Below are positions 25,980-34,294 of a stretch of DNA of 64,000 bases, one piece after another. The stretch covers positions 62,001-126,000 of the forward strand of contig CAKOPW010000002.1 in NCBI GenBank assembly GCA_934101115.1, read 5' to 3'. Made by a program: the position numbers and the translations under genes. The stretch comes from an uncultured Bacilli bacterium. Lineage in GTDB: Bacteria > Bacillota_I > Bacilli_A > RF39 > UBA660. Within the stretch, counting starts at the first letter, position 1. Every line of letters begins with the position of its first letter. Below the pieces are notes generated by a model. It was not told where the DNA came from. It was given only the letters and a program-made list of their open reading frames with translations, and ran no database searches.

Positions 25980-27128
25980 GTGATTAATATAAAAAAGGTA
26001 GTATTTATAATCCTAAGTGTTTTTCTTTTAACAGGATGTATGAACAATACTAAAGACTTGATGAAGTCATTTAAGGATTATAATGGGAAGAAAAATAGTT
26101 ATGAATTAACTGGAGAGATGGTTATTGTAAGTAATGAAGATGAATTTACTTATAATATAAAAGTTGGTGTTGATAATAAAACTAATTATAAAGTTAGCTT
26201 AGTGAATACAATTAACAATCATGAACAAGTGATACTAAAAAATTCTGAGGGGGTTTATGTTGTTACACCTAACTTAAATAAAAGTTTTAAATTCATGAGT
26301 GAGTGGCCAAGTAATTCAAGTCAAGCATATTTAATAGAGTCTTTAATTAATGACGTTAATAATGATGCTAAAGCGACTATTAAAGAGATTAATGGTGGAT
26401 ATGAAATAGATTCATCAGTTAATTATCCTAATAATCAAAAACTTGAAAGAGAAACTATTATAACTGATAAGAAATTTGATATTAAAGAAATTAATGTTAA
26501 AAATTCTGAAGGAGTTTCTTTATTAAAAGTAAAAATTAATGATATTAACTATTCTCCAAAGTTTGATTCAAGTTATTTTAAATTAGACACATTGGTTAAA
26601 GAAACTGATAGTTCAAAGGATAATAAAACAACTGATAAAGATACAAATAAAACTACAGAAACAACTGATAACAAAAACACTTCCGAAAATAAAACAACTG
26701 AAGAAGATTGTATAAGCACTTGTAGTGATGATACATGTAAAGATAAATGTAAGAAAACTGAAACTACTGGAAATGTTCTTGATGATATAATTTATCCTTT
26801 ATATGTTCCAACAGATACATATCTTCATTCAAAGGATAAAGTTAGTACTGATGATGGTGAACGTGTTATCTTAACATTTGCTGGAGTAGATCCATTTATA
26901 TTAGTAGAAGAAGCAAGTAAAATTAATGATGAAATGGAAATTGTTCCAGTTAATGGTGAACCAGTAATATTAGGTAATACAATTGGAGCATTAGGAGATA
27001 ACTCAGTTTATTGGACTAGCAATGGAGTAGATTTCTATTTAACTAGTAATACATTAAACTCTAGTGAAATGATGACTATTGCTGAAAGTATAACAAATGG
27101 AACTTCATTAGTTGCAAGAACAAAATAG
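25980..27128 (+). CDS. lipoprotein with LolA-like domain and C-terminal domain
   Basis: The 382-residue protein has a lipoprotein signal with lipobox LTGC (Cys 20). An N-terminal beta-rich domain follows (YELTGEMVIVSN....VYVVTPNLNKSFKFMSEWP) that resembles LolA/RseB-type folds. A Thr/Lys/Asp linker with four cysteines comes next (~210-265) and then a C-terminal domain (~270-382). LolA/RseB-like lipoproteins often monitor envelope stress together with sigma systems, and it lies next to an ECF sigma pair. The GTG start has AGGAAAG 4-5 bases upstream; the spacing is unusual, with a second GGGTGA site overlapping the start. Role inferred. Confidence 0.65.
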   Translation: MINIKKVVFIILSVFLLTGCMNNTKDLMKSFKDYNGKKNSYELTGEMVIVSNEDEFTYNIKVGVDNKTNYKVSLVNTINNHEQVILKNSEGVYVVTPNLNKSFKFMSEWPSNSSQAYLIESLINDVNNDAKATIKEINGGYEIDSSVNYPNNQKLERETIITDKKFDIKEINVKNSEGVSLLKVKINDINYSPKFDSSYFKLDTLVKETDSSKDNKTTDKDTNKTTETTDNKNTSENKTTEEDCISTCSDDTCKDKCKKTETTGNVLDDIIYPLYVPTDTYLHSKDKVSTDDGERVILTFAGVDPFILVEEASKINDEMEIVPVNGEPVILGNTIGALGDNSVYWTSNGVDFYLTSNTLNSSEMMTIAESITNGTSLVARTK

Positions 27129-27136
27129 ATGATGAT

Positions 27137-27162
27137 AAAAATGGCTTATTGGCCATTTTTTC
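27137..27162 (+). terminator. terminator of the LolA-like lipoprotein gene
   Basis: AAAAATGGC (27137-27145) pairs with GCCATTTTT (27152-27160), followed by T. Confidence 0.85.
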
Positions 27163-27250
27163 TTTAAAGAAAAATTTAAAATAATTTAATAAAAAGATTG
27201 TATTAAGAATTCTATTTTAGTATAATAAGCACTTGTAATGAGGTGCAGTT

Positions 27251-27421
27251 ATGGAAGACGAAAAAGTAAAAGATATTAATGCCTTATTAAGTGCATTTGA
27301 ATCAAGAAATGAAATTTTAAAAGAAGAAATAAAACAAAATGAGGAAGCGATTAAAGAAATGCAAAAAGAACTTACTCTTATTTTAGAAAATGATATTGAG
27401 GAGATTAAAGTGGCTGAATAA
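27251..27421 (+). CDS. small coiled-coil protein, unknown
   Basis: The 56-residue, highly charged protein opens MEDEKVKDINALLSAFESRN and continues as a heptad-like helix to KVAE. The ATG at 27251 follows AGGTG by 5 bases, and TATAAT occurs upstream (27220-27225). A terminator overlaps the stop, so this is a complete small gene with its own signals. It could be an adaptor or a regulator; no family was recognised. Confidence 0.75.
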   Translation: MEDEKVKDINALLSAFESRNEILKEEIKQNEEAIKEMQKELTLILENDIEEIKVAE

Positions 27422-27435
27422 AGCCATTTTTTTTA
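27410..27435 (+). terminator. terminator of the small coiled-coil gene
   Basis: TGGCT (27411-27415)-GAATAA-AGCCA (27422-27426) is followed by T9. The stop codon is in the loop. Confidence 0.8.
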
Positions 27436-27491
27436 ATATTTTTATATATAAAACATGTAATTTGTGATAGAATATTTATTAGGTGGTTAGG

Positions 27492-28016
27492 ATGAAAAAG
27501 GAAACAAAAAGATTTGAAACAAAAGAAATTAAAAAATCTAAGTATATGAATGATGATGTTAAGAAAGTTATTAGCTTTTTAGTTGTGTTACTTATTGTTG
27601 CTTTATTTATTGGATTACTTTTCTTTATAAATGGTAAATATGTAACAAAAGATGAATTTCAAGATAGTACTACAAATGCAGTTAGTATAAATACTAAACT
27701 TATTACTCTTGATGATATTTTAAAAAGCGAAAAGTCTGAATATTATGTTCTTGCTTATAATGCTGATGATACTAAAACAGCTTCAATTTATTCAAGTTTA
27801 GTAAGCAGTACTAAAAGTGATATATTCTATGTTAACTTAGATGAAACTATTAATAAAAATCATTATGATGTAGCTGGTGAAGAAAAAGTAAATGTTAAGG
27901 ATGTTAAAGATTTAATGTTAACTAAGCCAACTTTGATAAAAGTAAAAAATAAAAAAATTGTAAGTTATACAACTAATATTGATGAAATTATAAAAGAATT
28001 ATCTAAAAAGGCTTAA
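27492..28016 (+). CDS. membrane-anchored thioredoxin-like protein without CxxC
   Basis: The 174-residue protein has a basic start, one membrane helix (about 28-48) and an extracellular domain that looks thioredoxin-like: YYVLAYNADDTKTASIY, IFYVNLDET and a PTLIKVKNKKIVSY end with the cis-Pro position. No cysteines are present, so it is not a redox enzyme; a binding or scaffold role is possible. The ATG at 27492 has AGGTGG upstream; the GTG at 27483 lies inside that site. It is followed by a hairpin and closely by ctpA. Confidence 0.6.
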   Translation: MKKETKRFETKEIKKSKYMNDDVKKVISFLVVLLIVALFIGLLFFINGKYVTKDEFQDSTTNAVSINTKLITLDDILKSEKSEYYVLAYNADDTKTASIYSSLVSSTKSDIFYVNLDETINKNHYDVAGEEKVNVKDVKDLMLTKPTLIKVKNKKIVSYTTNIDEIIKELSKKA

Positions 28017-28032
28017 TTTTAAGTCTTTTTTT
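28005..28032 (+). terminator. terminator or attenuator before ctpA
   Basis: AAAAAGGCTTA pairs with TAAGTCTTTTT (28005-28030, one G-T pair), ending in T7. The ctpA ribosome site begins directly after the T run, so read-through would decide co-expression. Confidence 0.7.
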
Positions 28033-28041
28033 GGAGGCAAA

Positions 28042-29232
28042 ATGAGAAAGATCAAGAAGATATTTAAAATAAAAAAAAGACATGTTACTTATAGTTTTTC
28101 GGAACTTTTAATTGTAACTTTAGTAGTTAGTTTAGTAGTTAGTTCGGTTGTTGGATTCGTTGTATTTAAAATAGTTGGAAATACAAGTCTTTTAAAGGTA
28201 GAAGCAACTTATGACAAAATAAAAAATGAATATTATGAGTCATTTAATAAAGATGAACTAGAAAGTGCTGCAATTGATGGAATGATGAGCTATTTAAATG
28301 AAAAATATTCTAGTTATCTTAATGAGGAAGAAACAACTAATCTTGATAGTAAACTTGAGGGAAGCTACGAAGGAATTGGAATTGAAATAAGTAAGATTGA
28401 TGATGAAATTAAAATCGTTAATGTTTATGAAAATACGCCTGCAAGTGTAGCTGGTTTAAAAAGTGGAGATATAATTGTTAAAATTGATGATACTAAAATA
28501 GACGCATCATCATCAATTGAAACTGTTTTAAGTTTAGTTAAAGATAAAAAAGAAATAAATATAGGTGTAAAACGTGATAAAGAAGAAAAGAATTTTAAAG
28601 TAGCTATAAAAACAATTGAAAAACCAGTTGTTACTAGAAAAGTTTTTACTAAAAACGGTAAAAAAGTTGGATATATTTACTTATCAAGTTTTACAGAAAA
28701 TTCAGCTAATCAAGTTAAAACGGCTTTAAAAGAATTGGATAAAGAAAAGATTGATTCTCTTATATTTGATGTAAGAAGTAATACTGGAGGGTATTTAACC
28801 AGTGTAACTGATATATTAAATATGTTTTTAAAAAAGGGTCATGTTCTTTATTCTTTAGAAGAGAAGGATAAAAAACAAACTTATTATGATACAACTAAAG
28901 AAGAGTATGACAAAGATGTAGTTGTTTTAATCGATAGGAAAACAGCTTCAGCTTCAGAAATATTAGCTTCATCTTTAAAAGAAAGCTATGGTGCTATAGT
29001 TGTTGGAACAACTTCATATGGAAAAGGTAAGGTACAAAACACTTATAGGTTGACAAAAGATACAATGCTTAAATATACAACAGCTAAATGGTATACTCCT
29101 TTAGGTAATTCAATTGATGAGGTAGGAATTACTCCTGGTGTATATGTTACTCTTGATCAAAATTATGCTAAAAATCCTTGTGATGATACGGATAATCAAC
29201 TTCAAAAAGCAATCGAATTATTGACACAATAG
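28042..29232 (+). CDS. S41 carboxyl-terminal processing protease (CtpA/CtpB)
   Basis: The 396-residue membrane-anchored serine protease has a signal anchor (~18-45), then a PDZ domain (~100-180, YEGIGIEISKIDDEIKIVNV). The S41 catalytic core shows TASASEILASSL (catalytic Ser) and GTTSYGKGKVQ (catalytic Lys). In spore formers, CtpB-type proteases process sporulation signals such as SpoIVFA, which would fit spo0A next door; general wall-protease maturation is the alternative. GGAGG lies 5 bases before the ATG. Confidence 0.93.
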   Translation: MRKIKKIFKIKKRHVTYSFSELLIVTLVVSLVVSSVVGFVVFKIVGNTSLLKVEATYDKIKNEYYESFNKDELESAAIDGMMSYLNEKYSSYLNEEETTNLDSKLEGSYEGIGIEISKIDDEIKIVNVYENTPASVAGLKSGDIIVKIDDTKIDASSSIETVLSLVKDKKEINIGVKRDKEEKNFKVAIKTIEKPVVTRKVFTKNGKKVGYIYLSSFTENSANQVKTALKELDKEKIDSLIFDVRSNTGGYLTSVTDILNMFLKKGHVLYSLEEKDKKQTYYDTTKEEYDKDVVVLIDRKTASASEILASSLKESYGAIVVGTTSYGKGKVQNTYRLTKDTMLKYTTAKWYTPLGNSIDEVGITPGVYVTLDQNYAKNPCDDTDNQLQKAIELLTQ

Positions 29233-29254
29233 TACAAAATGTGTCAATTTTTTT
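29221..29254 (+). terminator. terminator of ctpA
   Basis: TTGACACA (29221-29228) pairs with TGTGTCAA (29240-29247), followed by T7. It starts within the last codons. Confidence 0.88.
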
Positions 29255-29257
29255 ATG

Positions 29258-29264
29258 TTCGACA
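29258..29264 (-). promoter_or_regulatory. probable Spo0A box upstream of spo0A
   Basis: TTCGACA here is TGTCGAA on the minus strand, an exact 0A box 64 bases upstream of the spo0A -10 box. Autoregulation of spo0A through 0A boxes is known in Bacillus. Its position makes this match more meaningful than a random one. Confidence 0.5.
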
Positions 29265-29327
29265 TAATGTGACAATAGTTGACGTAAATTGACAAATTTA
29301 GCTCTTTATCTTTACATTTATTTATAC

Positions 29328-29333
29328 TATAAT
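29328..29333 (+). promoter_or_regulatory. -10 box of spo0A
   Basis: TATAAT lies 41 bases before the start codon. No convincing -35 is at the right spacing; TTGACA at 29289-29294 is too far upstream. A regulated promoter is likely. Confidence 0.5.
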
Positions 29334-29373
29334 GAATCTAGCAGTTGAATAATTATTAGAAAAAGGAGATATT

Positions 29374-30108
29374 ATGGCGATACGTGTAATGTTGATTGAC
29401 GAAGATGTTAATCATATAAATGCAGTAGAGGAGTATTTCAGTAGTTCTAGTAGTGTCAATGTGGTAAAAGCAATCAGTAATAGGGATGAAGCAATGTCTT
29501 CAATAACAGAAGATTATGATGTTTTAGTTGTTAATCTATTACTAAGTGGATGTTTATGTAGTTTAATTCTTTCAAAGATGAAAGAACTTGGTATAAATAG
29601 AAAAGTTATTATTACAAGTGAATATGTAAGTCCAGATATGATGATGCAAATAAATTCATATCAACCAAATTATTTCTTGAAGAAACCTTATTCTTGCAGT
29701 GAACTTGAAAGAGTTGTTGCATCAATATATTTTAAAGAAAATAAAAATAGTAATAATACCATAAAATTAAAAATAACAGATATGTTACATAATTTAGGAA
29801 TACCTTCTAATATAAAAGGATATTCTTATATAAGAGATGGAATAGAAATGATGTATAATGATACATCGATGATGGGAGCAATAACAAAAGAGTTATATCC
29901 AAGACTTGCTAGAAGTTATGAGACAACGTCTTCAAGAGTTGAAAGAGCAATAAGACATGCAATTGAAATATCTTGGAGTAGAGGTGATTATGACTATATG
30001 GAAGAACTATTTGGAAATTCTGTTGATTGTGATAAGTCAAAACCTACTAATGGAGAATTTATTGTAACTTTAGCGGATAGATTAAAACTTGAAGATAGAT
30101 ATGTATAA
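29374..30108 (+). CDS. spo0A: sporulation transcription factor Spo0A with degenerate receiver
   Basis: The 244-residue master regulator of sporulation has a nearly canonical DNA-binding domain: NLGIPSNIKGYSYIRDGIEM, GAITKELYPRLARSYETTSS, RVERAIRHAIEISWSRG and KPTNGEFIVTLADRLKLE. The receiver domain keeps an acidic pair (DED, 9-11), the TS (~85) and the switch Lys in FLKKPY (~105). The phosphoacceptor site reads VLVVNLLLSG, with Asn at residue 54 where Asp is expected, and the following MPxxDG signature is absent. It may therefore not be activated by the usual phosphorelay. AAAGGAG precedes the ATG. Confidence 0.95.
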   Translation: MAIRVMLIDEDVNHINAVEEYFSSSSSVNVVKAISNRDEAMSSITEDYDVLVVNLLLSGCLCSLILSKMKELGINRKVIITSEYVSPDMMMQINSYQPNYFLKKPYSCSELERVVASIYFKENKNSNNTIKLKITDMLHNLGIPSNIKGYSYIRDGIEMMYNDTSMMGAITKELYPRLARSYETTSSRVERAIRHAIEISWSRGDYDYMEELFGNSVDCDKSKPTNGEFIVTLADRLKLEDRYV

Positions 30109-30114
30109 TAATGT

Positions 30115-30152
30115 AAAAATTTCCTCATATAATTAATAGGAGGATTTTTTTT
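30115..30152 (+). terminator. terminator of spo0A overlapping the next ribosome site
   Basis: TCCTC (30122-30126) pairs with GAGGA (30140-30144), extended by A/T pairs and followed by T8. The right arm is also the AGGAGG ribosome site of the downstream ATPase gene, so the hairpin would hide it. Confidence 0.6.
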
Positions 30153-31973
30153 ATGAATAATAATTTTAGTTATGAAGTAAAAAAAATATTAAAAAATGCA
30201 GAAAAGGAATGTATGAGTTTAAATCATCCTTATGTAGGAACTGAACATTTGCTTTTAAGCTTGCTTAAGTGTTCGAGTGTAAATGAAATTACTAAAAAGT
30301 ATAATCTGACGTATGAGATTTTAAAAAATGAGCTTATTAATGTTGTTGGTAAAGCTAGTAAGAAAAGTGAAGTTATTTTGTATACACCTTTACTTCGTCA
30401 AGTTATAGATGATGCTACAAGAGAAAATAAAGTGAGTGAAAAAGAAATATTAGGAATATTATTAACAAGTGATGATGGAATTGCTTTAAGACTTCTTTTA
30501 GGTCTTGATATTGATATTGATGGCTTATATAAAGAGCTAACAAGTAATGATTTTTGCGAATTAAATGAAATTGGTGAAAAGTTAGTTGGAACAAATAAAC
30601 TTATTGGAAGAGATAAAGAAATAAATTCAATTATTGAAATACTTTTAAGAAAAAATAAAAATAATCCTATTTTAATCGGTGAAGCTGGTGTAGGTAAGTC
30701 TGCAATAGTTGAAGAGCTTGCTAGAAGAATCGATGCATCTTTAGTGCCAGAAAAATTAAAAGGTAAAAAAATTATTTCTGTTGATATGGCAAGTATGCTT
30801 TCTAATACAAAATATCGTGGAGAGTTTGAAACAAGACTTAATAATATTATTAAAGAGATTAAGAAAAGTAAAAATATAATATTATTTATCGACGAAATTC
30901 ATACTATCGTTAAAACCGGTGGTGGTGAAGGCAGTATAGATGCTGCTAATATTTTAAAACCATATCTTGCTAATGATAAAATAAAAATAATTGGTGCAAC
31001 AACAACTATGGAATATGAGAAATTTATTGCTCCGGATAAAGCTTTATCTAGAAGATTTCAAAGTGTTATGATAAGTGAGCCAACTGAAAGTGAAACTGTA
31101 CAAATACTTTTAGGTGTAAAGAACTCTTATGAAGCATATCATAATGTTAAAATAAGTGATGATAATATTAAAAATATTGTACATCTTGCAAATAAATATA
31201 TGTATATAAATCATAATCCAGATAAATCTTTAGATCTTTTAGATACGGTTTTATCTCGTGTTAACATCAATTGTTCAAATGAGTTTTTAAACAATCAAGA
31301 GGATATGTATTTAAAAAATAAAGATTATAAGAATGCTTATCTTACTAAGAAAAAAACTATGAAAAAAGTAAGTGTAAATTTAAGTGATATTGAAACAACT
31401 GTTGAAAGTATGACAGGTATAAAAATTATTACTTTAGATGAAGCAATGAAGATAAACCATGAAATAAAAGAAAAGTACGGATTTAGTGAACTTGAAGAAG
31501 TTTTAAAGAATATCAGTGAGGCTAGAAGGGCAAGTACGTTTACTTTATTAGGAGAAAATAAAGAAAATAAAAAAGAATTGGTTGATTATTTAGTATCTAG
31601 ATTAAAATATAATTACTTGGAACTTGATATGAAAGATTTTATATCTGATACTTCAATAAATAGAATTATTGGAAGTGATCCAGGTTATATCGGTTATAAC
31701 GATACGAATATAATAAGTAAGATAAAATATAAACCATATACGCTTATTTATTTAAAAAATATTGAAGCAGCATCACCAAAAGTTATATCTTTATTTAAGT
31801 CAATAATTGATAAAAGTTATATATATGATAATAAGGGTGATAAAGTTGTTTTTAATAGTTCACTTCTAATTTTTGACAAAAAGAAAAAAGAGGTATGTGT
31901 TGGTTATAATAAAAATGATGAATCTTTATTGGACAATGAACTAGACACTGATAAGATAAAAACAAAAGCATAA
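30153..31973 (+). CDS. ClpC-like AAA+ protein with degenerate second ATPase domain
   Basis: The 606-residue protein has the Clp N-domain (LNHPYVGTEHLLLSLL, residues ~23-38). It has an intact first AAA module: GEAGVGKS (~173-180), the pore-type loop KYRGEFETR, ILFIDEIH and an RR sensor. The second module has lost its motors: Walker A reads GENKENKKE where ClpC has GPTGVGKTE, and Walker B reads LIYLKNIEAA. The C-terminus stops soon after. ClpC is normally about 810 residues and feeds ClpP. This form may act as an adaptor, a partial unfoldase or a regulator. It lies directly downstream of spo0A. Confidence 0.88.
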   Translation: MNNNFSYEVKKILKNAEKECMSLNHPYVGTEHLLLSLLKCSSVNEITKKYNLTYEILKNELINVVGKASKKSEVILYTPLLRQVIDDATRENKVSEKEILGILLTSDDGIALRLLLGLDIDIDGLYKELTSNDFCELNEIGEKLVGTNKLIGRDKEINSIIEILLRKNKNNPILIGEAGVGKSAIVEELARRIDASLVPEKLKGKKIISVDMASMLSNTKYRGEFETRLNNIIKEIKKSKNIILFIDEIHTIVKTGGGEGSIDAANILKPYLANDKIKIIGATTTMEYEKFIAPDKALSRRFQSVMISEPTESETVQILLGVKNSYEAYHNVKISDDNIKNIVHLANKYMYINHNPDKSLDLLDTVLSRVNINCSNEFLNNQEDMYLKNKDYKNAYLTKKKTMKKVSVNLSDIETTVESMTGIKIITLDEAMKINHEIKEKYGFSELEEVLKNISEARRASTFTLLGENKENKKELVDYLVSRLKYNYLELDMKDFISDTSINRIIGSDPGYIGYNDTNIISKIKYKPYTLIYLKNIEAASPKVISLFKSIIDKSYIYDNKGDKVVFNSSLLIFDKKKKEVCVGYNKNDESLLDNELDTDKIKTKA

Positions 31974-32016
31974 TGAAAGTTTTATGATATAATTTAACTA
32001 TAAAGAGGGTTCAAAT

Positions 32017-32847
32017 ATGATGGATGATGATAAAATTCCCCAAATTAACAGGGTAGCAAAAGTTATTAAAGTTGATGAACAAAATAATAAAGAAGATTTA
32101 GTAAAGCCAACTGATGAAGAAATGCGTGAAAAAAAACAAGAAAAACATCATGAAGAGCATGATCCATCAACGGCTATATTCATAACTATTATTCTTATAA
32201 TTATTGCTGTTTTTCTATTTTTCATTGTATATATTTATTTACCAAATAAAAAAGTTATAGCAAATATTTCTACAACAACCACATCAGAAAAGAAAAATAA
32301 GTATTATTTTAATGTAATCGATATAAGTCCAAATGATATAACGAATGAATTTTCTTATAGTTTGAATAAGTTTAAAATAAATGTTGTTGCTGAAAATGGT
32401 AAAAATCAAATTCTTGTTAATAACATCAATATTGGAGAATGTGATAGATTAGAACCTAAAGTTTCTATAGTCGATAATATATTATTCTTGTTTTTAAAAA
32501 ATAATTTACCTAGACAAAATCGTTTAATTGGAATAGATGAAGATGGCAAAATAATTGTTAATTTAACTGGTATTAATTCTTTAAGTGGAATGTCCTTAGA
32601 AAGTGTTTCTTTTAATACGGATTCAATTAATTTAGAGGTGTCACGGATTTATGATGGAAAGCTTATTCTTTCTAGTAACTTTGGTGATACAGCTGGTTCT
32701 CCTCTATGTAATTCAAAGGATAGTAAAGATTTACTAGTGATCGGGGACTATGAACTTAGTTATAAAGGAAATAAAGAGATGAATGAACTTGTGCTTATAA
32801 GTGGAAGTTCTATAAGTGAATATGTAAAGGCAAACAACTTGTGTTAA
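32017..32847 (+). CDS. single-pass membrane protein, unknown
   Basis: The 276-residue protein has a charged cytoplasmic start with a Lys/Glu/His-rich segment (to ~52), one membrane helix (~54-75) and an extracellular domain of about 190 residues with beta-strand character and three cysteines. No family recognised. GAGGG precedes the ATG by about 9 bases; ATG at 32020 is an alternative. TATAAT (31988-31993) suggests its own promoter. Confidence 0.65.
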   Translation: MMDDDKIPQINRVAKVIKVDEQNNKEDLVKPTDEEMREKKQEKHHEEHDPSTAIFITIILIIIAVFLFFIVYIYLPNKKVIANISTTTTSEKKNKYYFNVIDISPNDITNEFSYSLNKFKINVVAENGKNQILVNNINIGECDRLEPKVSIVDNILFLFLKNNLPRQNRLIGIDEDGKIIVNLTGINSLSGMSLESVSFNTDSINLEVSRIYDGKLILSSNFGDTAGSPLCNSKDSKDLLVIGDYELSYKGNKEMNELVLISGSSISEYVKANNLC

Positions 32848-32900
32848 TAGTTGCTTTACTTTTCATAAATTAGTATAATAATTTTTAGTAGGTGATAAAT

Positions 32901-34292
32901 GTGAAATTTTATAATACATTAACAAAAAAAGTTGAGGAATTTGTTCCTTATAAGGAAAATATTGTTAATATGTATACATGTGGACCAACAGTATATCATT
33001 ATGCACATATTGGTAATATGCGTAACTACATTGGACACGATATTTTAGAAAAAACTCTTTTATATTTAGGATATAATGTTAAAAGAGCAATGAATATAAC
33101 AGATGTTGGTCATCTTACAAGTGATGCTGATACTGGTGAAGATAAAATGGAAGTTGCTCGTAAAAGAGAAGGAAAAACAGCTTATGAAATTGCTGACTTT
33201 TATACAAAAGCATTCTTTAAAGATTTTGAAAGTTTAAATTGTAAAATGCCAGAAATAGTTTCTCCAGCTACAGAAAATATAGATATGTATATTAAAATAA
33301 TTGAGGATTTACTTAAAAAAGATATCGCTTATAAGAGTGGTGGTAATATCTATTTTGATGTTTCTTCTTGCAAAAACTATTATGAACTTTCAAATATGAA
33401 TGCTGATGGTAATAAAGTTGGAATAAGAGAAACTGTAAGTGTTGATGAAAAAAAACGTAACCAAGCCGATTTTGTTTTATGGTTTACAACATCCAAGTTT
33501 GAAAATCATGAAATGCTTTGGGATTCTCCATTTGGAAAAGGATATCCTGGTTGGCATATCGAATGTAGTGGTATTTCAATTAAATACTTAGGAGAACATT
33601 TGGATATTCATGGTGGTGGAGTTGATAATATATTTCCACATCATACAAATGAAATTGCTCAAAGTGAAGCATATCTTGGACATAAATGGTGTAATTACTG
33701 GTTCCATAATGAACATTTGCTAGATTCAACAGGTAAAATGAGTAAAAGTAAAGGTGAATTTTTAACTGTATCATTACTTCAAGAAAAGGGTTATGATCCA
33801 TTAAGTTTTAGATTTATGTGCTTAAACAGTCATTATAGAAAACAATTAGTTTTCACATATGATGCTTTGAATCAAGCAGAAGCAACATTAAAAAAACTTA
33901 GAAATAAAATTGCTAATATTAAAGATGAAGGTATTTTAGATGAAGGTGAATTCAGTAATTATAACAATATGTTTATAAATGAAATATCTAATGATTTAAA
34001 TACAGCTAATGCTATATCAGTTATGTATGAACTTTTAAAGGATGAACAAGTTAATGGACATACAAAACTTGAACTAATAAAGAAATTTGATAAAGTATTC
34101 TCAGTAAATTTGATTAAAGAAACTTCTTTAGAAGATGATTCTGAAATATTAGAACTTATAGCAAAGAGAAATGAAGCAAAGAAGAGTCGTGATTATGAAC
34201 TTGCTGATTCAATAAGAAACGAACTCTATAATCGTGGAATTGAGCTTATTGATACAAGGGAAGGCACAACTTATAAAATAATAGGTGATTAG
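32901..34292 (+). CDS. cysS: cysteinyl-tRNA synthetase
   Basis: The 463-residue class I synthetase charges tRNA-Cys. Features are the zinc/Cys-recognition start YTCGPTVYHYAHIGNMRNY (HIGH-like), WHIECSG, DIHGGGVDNIFPHHTNEIAQ, and KMSKSKG (~277-283). An anticodon-binding helical tail ends in a KSRDYELADSIRNEL segment typical of CysRS. The GTG at 32901 follows AGGTG by 6 bases; TATAAT at 32874-32879 gives a leader of about 15 bases. No T-box was seen in front. Confidence 0.97.
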   Translation: MKFYNTLTKKVEEFVPYKENIVNMYTCGPTVYHYAHIGNMRNYIGHDILEKTLLYLGYNVKRAMNITDVGHLTSDADTGEDKMEVARKREGKTAYEIADFYTKAFFKDFESLNCKMPEIVSPATENIDMYIKIIEDLLKKDIAYKSGGNIYFDVSSCKNYYELSNMNADGNKVGIRETVSVDEKKRNQADFVLWFTTSKFENHEMLWDSPFGKGYPGWHIECSGISIKYLGEHLDIHGGGVDNIFPHHTNEIAQSEAYLGHKWCNYWFHNEHLLDSTGKMSKSKGEFLTVSLLQEKGYDPLSFRFMCLNSHYRKQLVFTYDALNQAEATLKKLRNKIANIKDEGILDEGEFSNYNNMFINEISNDLNTANAISVMYELLKDEQVNGHTKLELIKKFDKVFSVNLIKETSLEDDSEILELIAKRNEAKKSRDYELADSIRNELYNRGIELIDTREGTTYKIIGD

Positions 34293-34294
34293 TT

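Noticed and set aside
32860..32900. T-box or other riboswitch before cysS
   Set aside because: The predicted leader is only about 15 bases and no T-box sequence is present.
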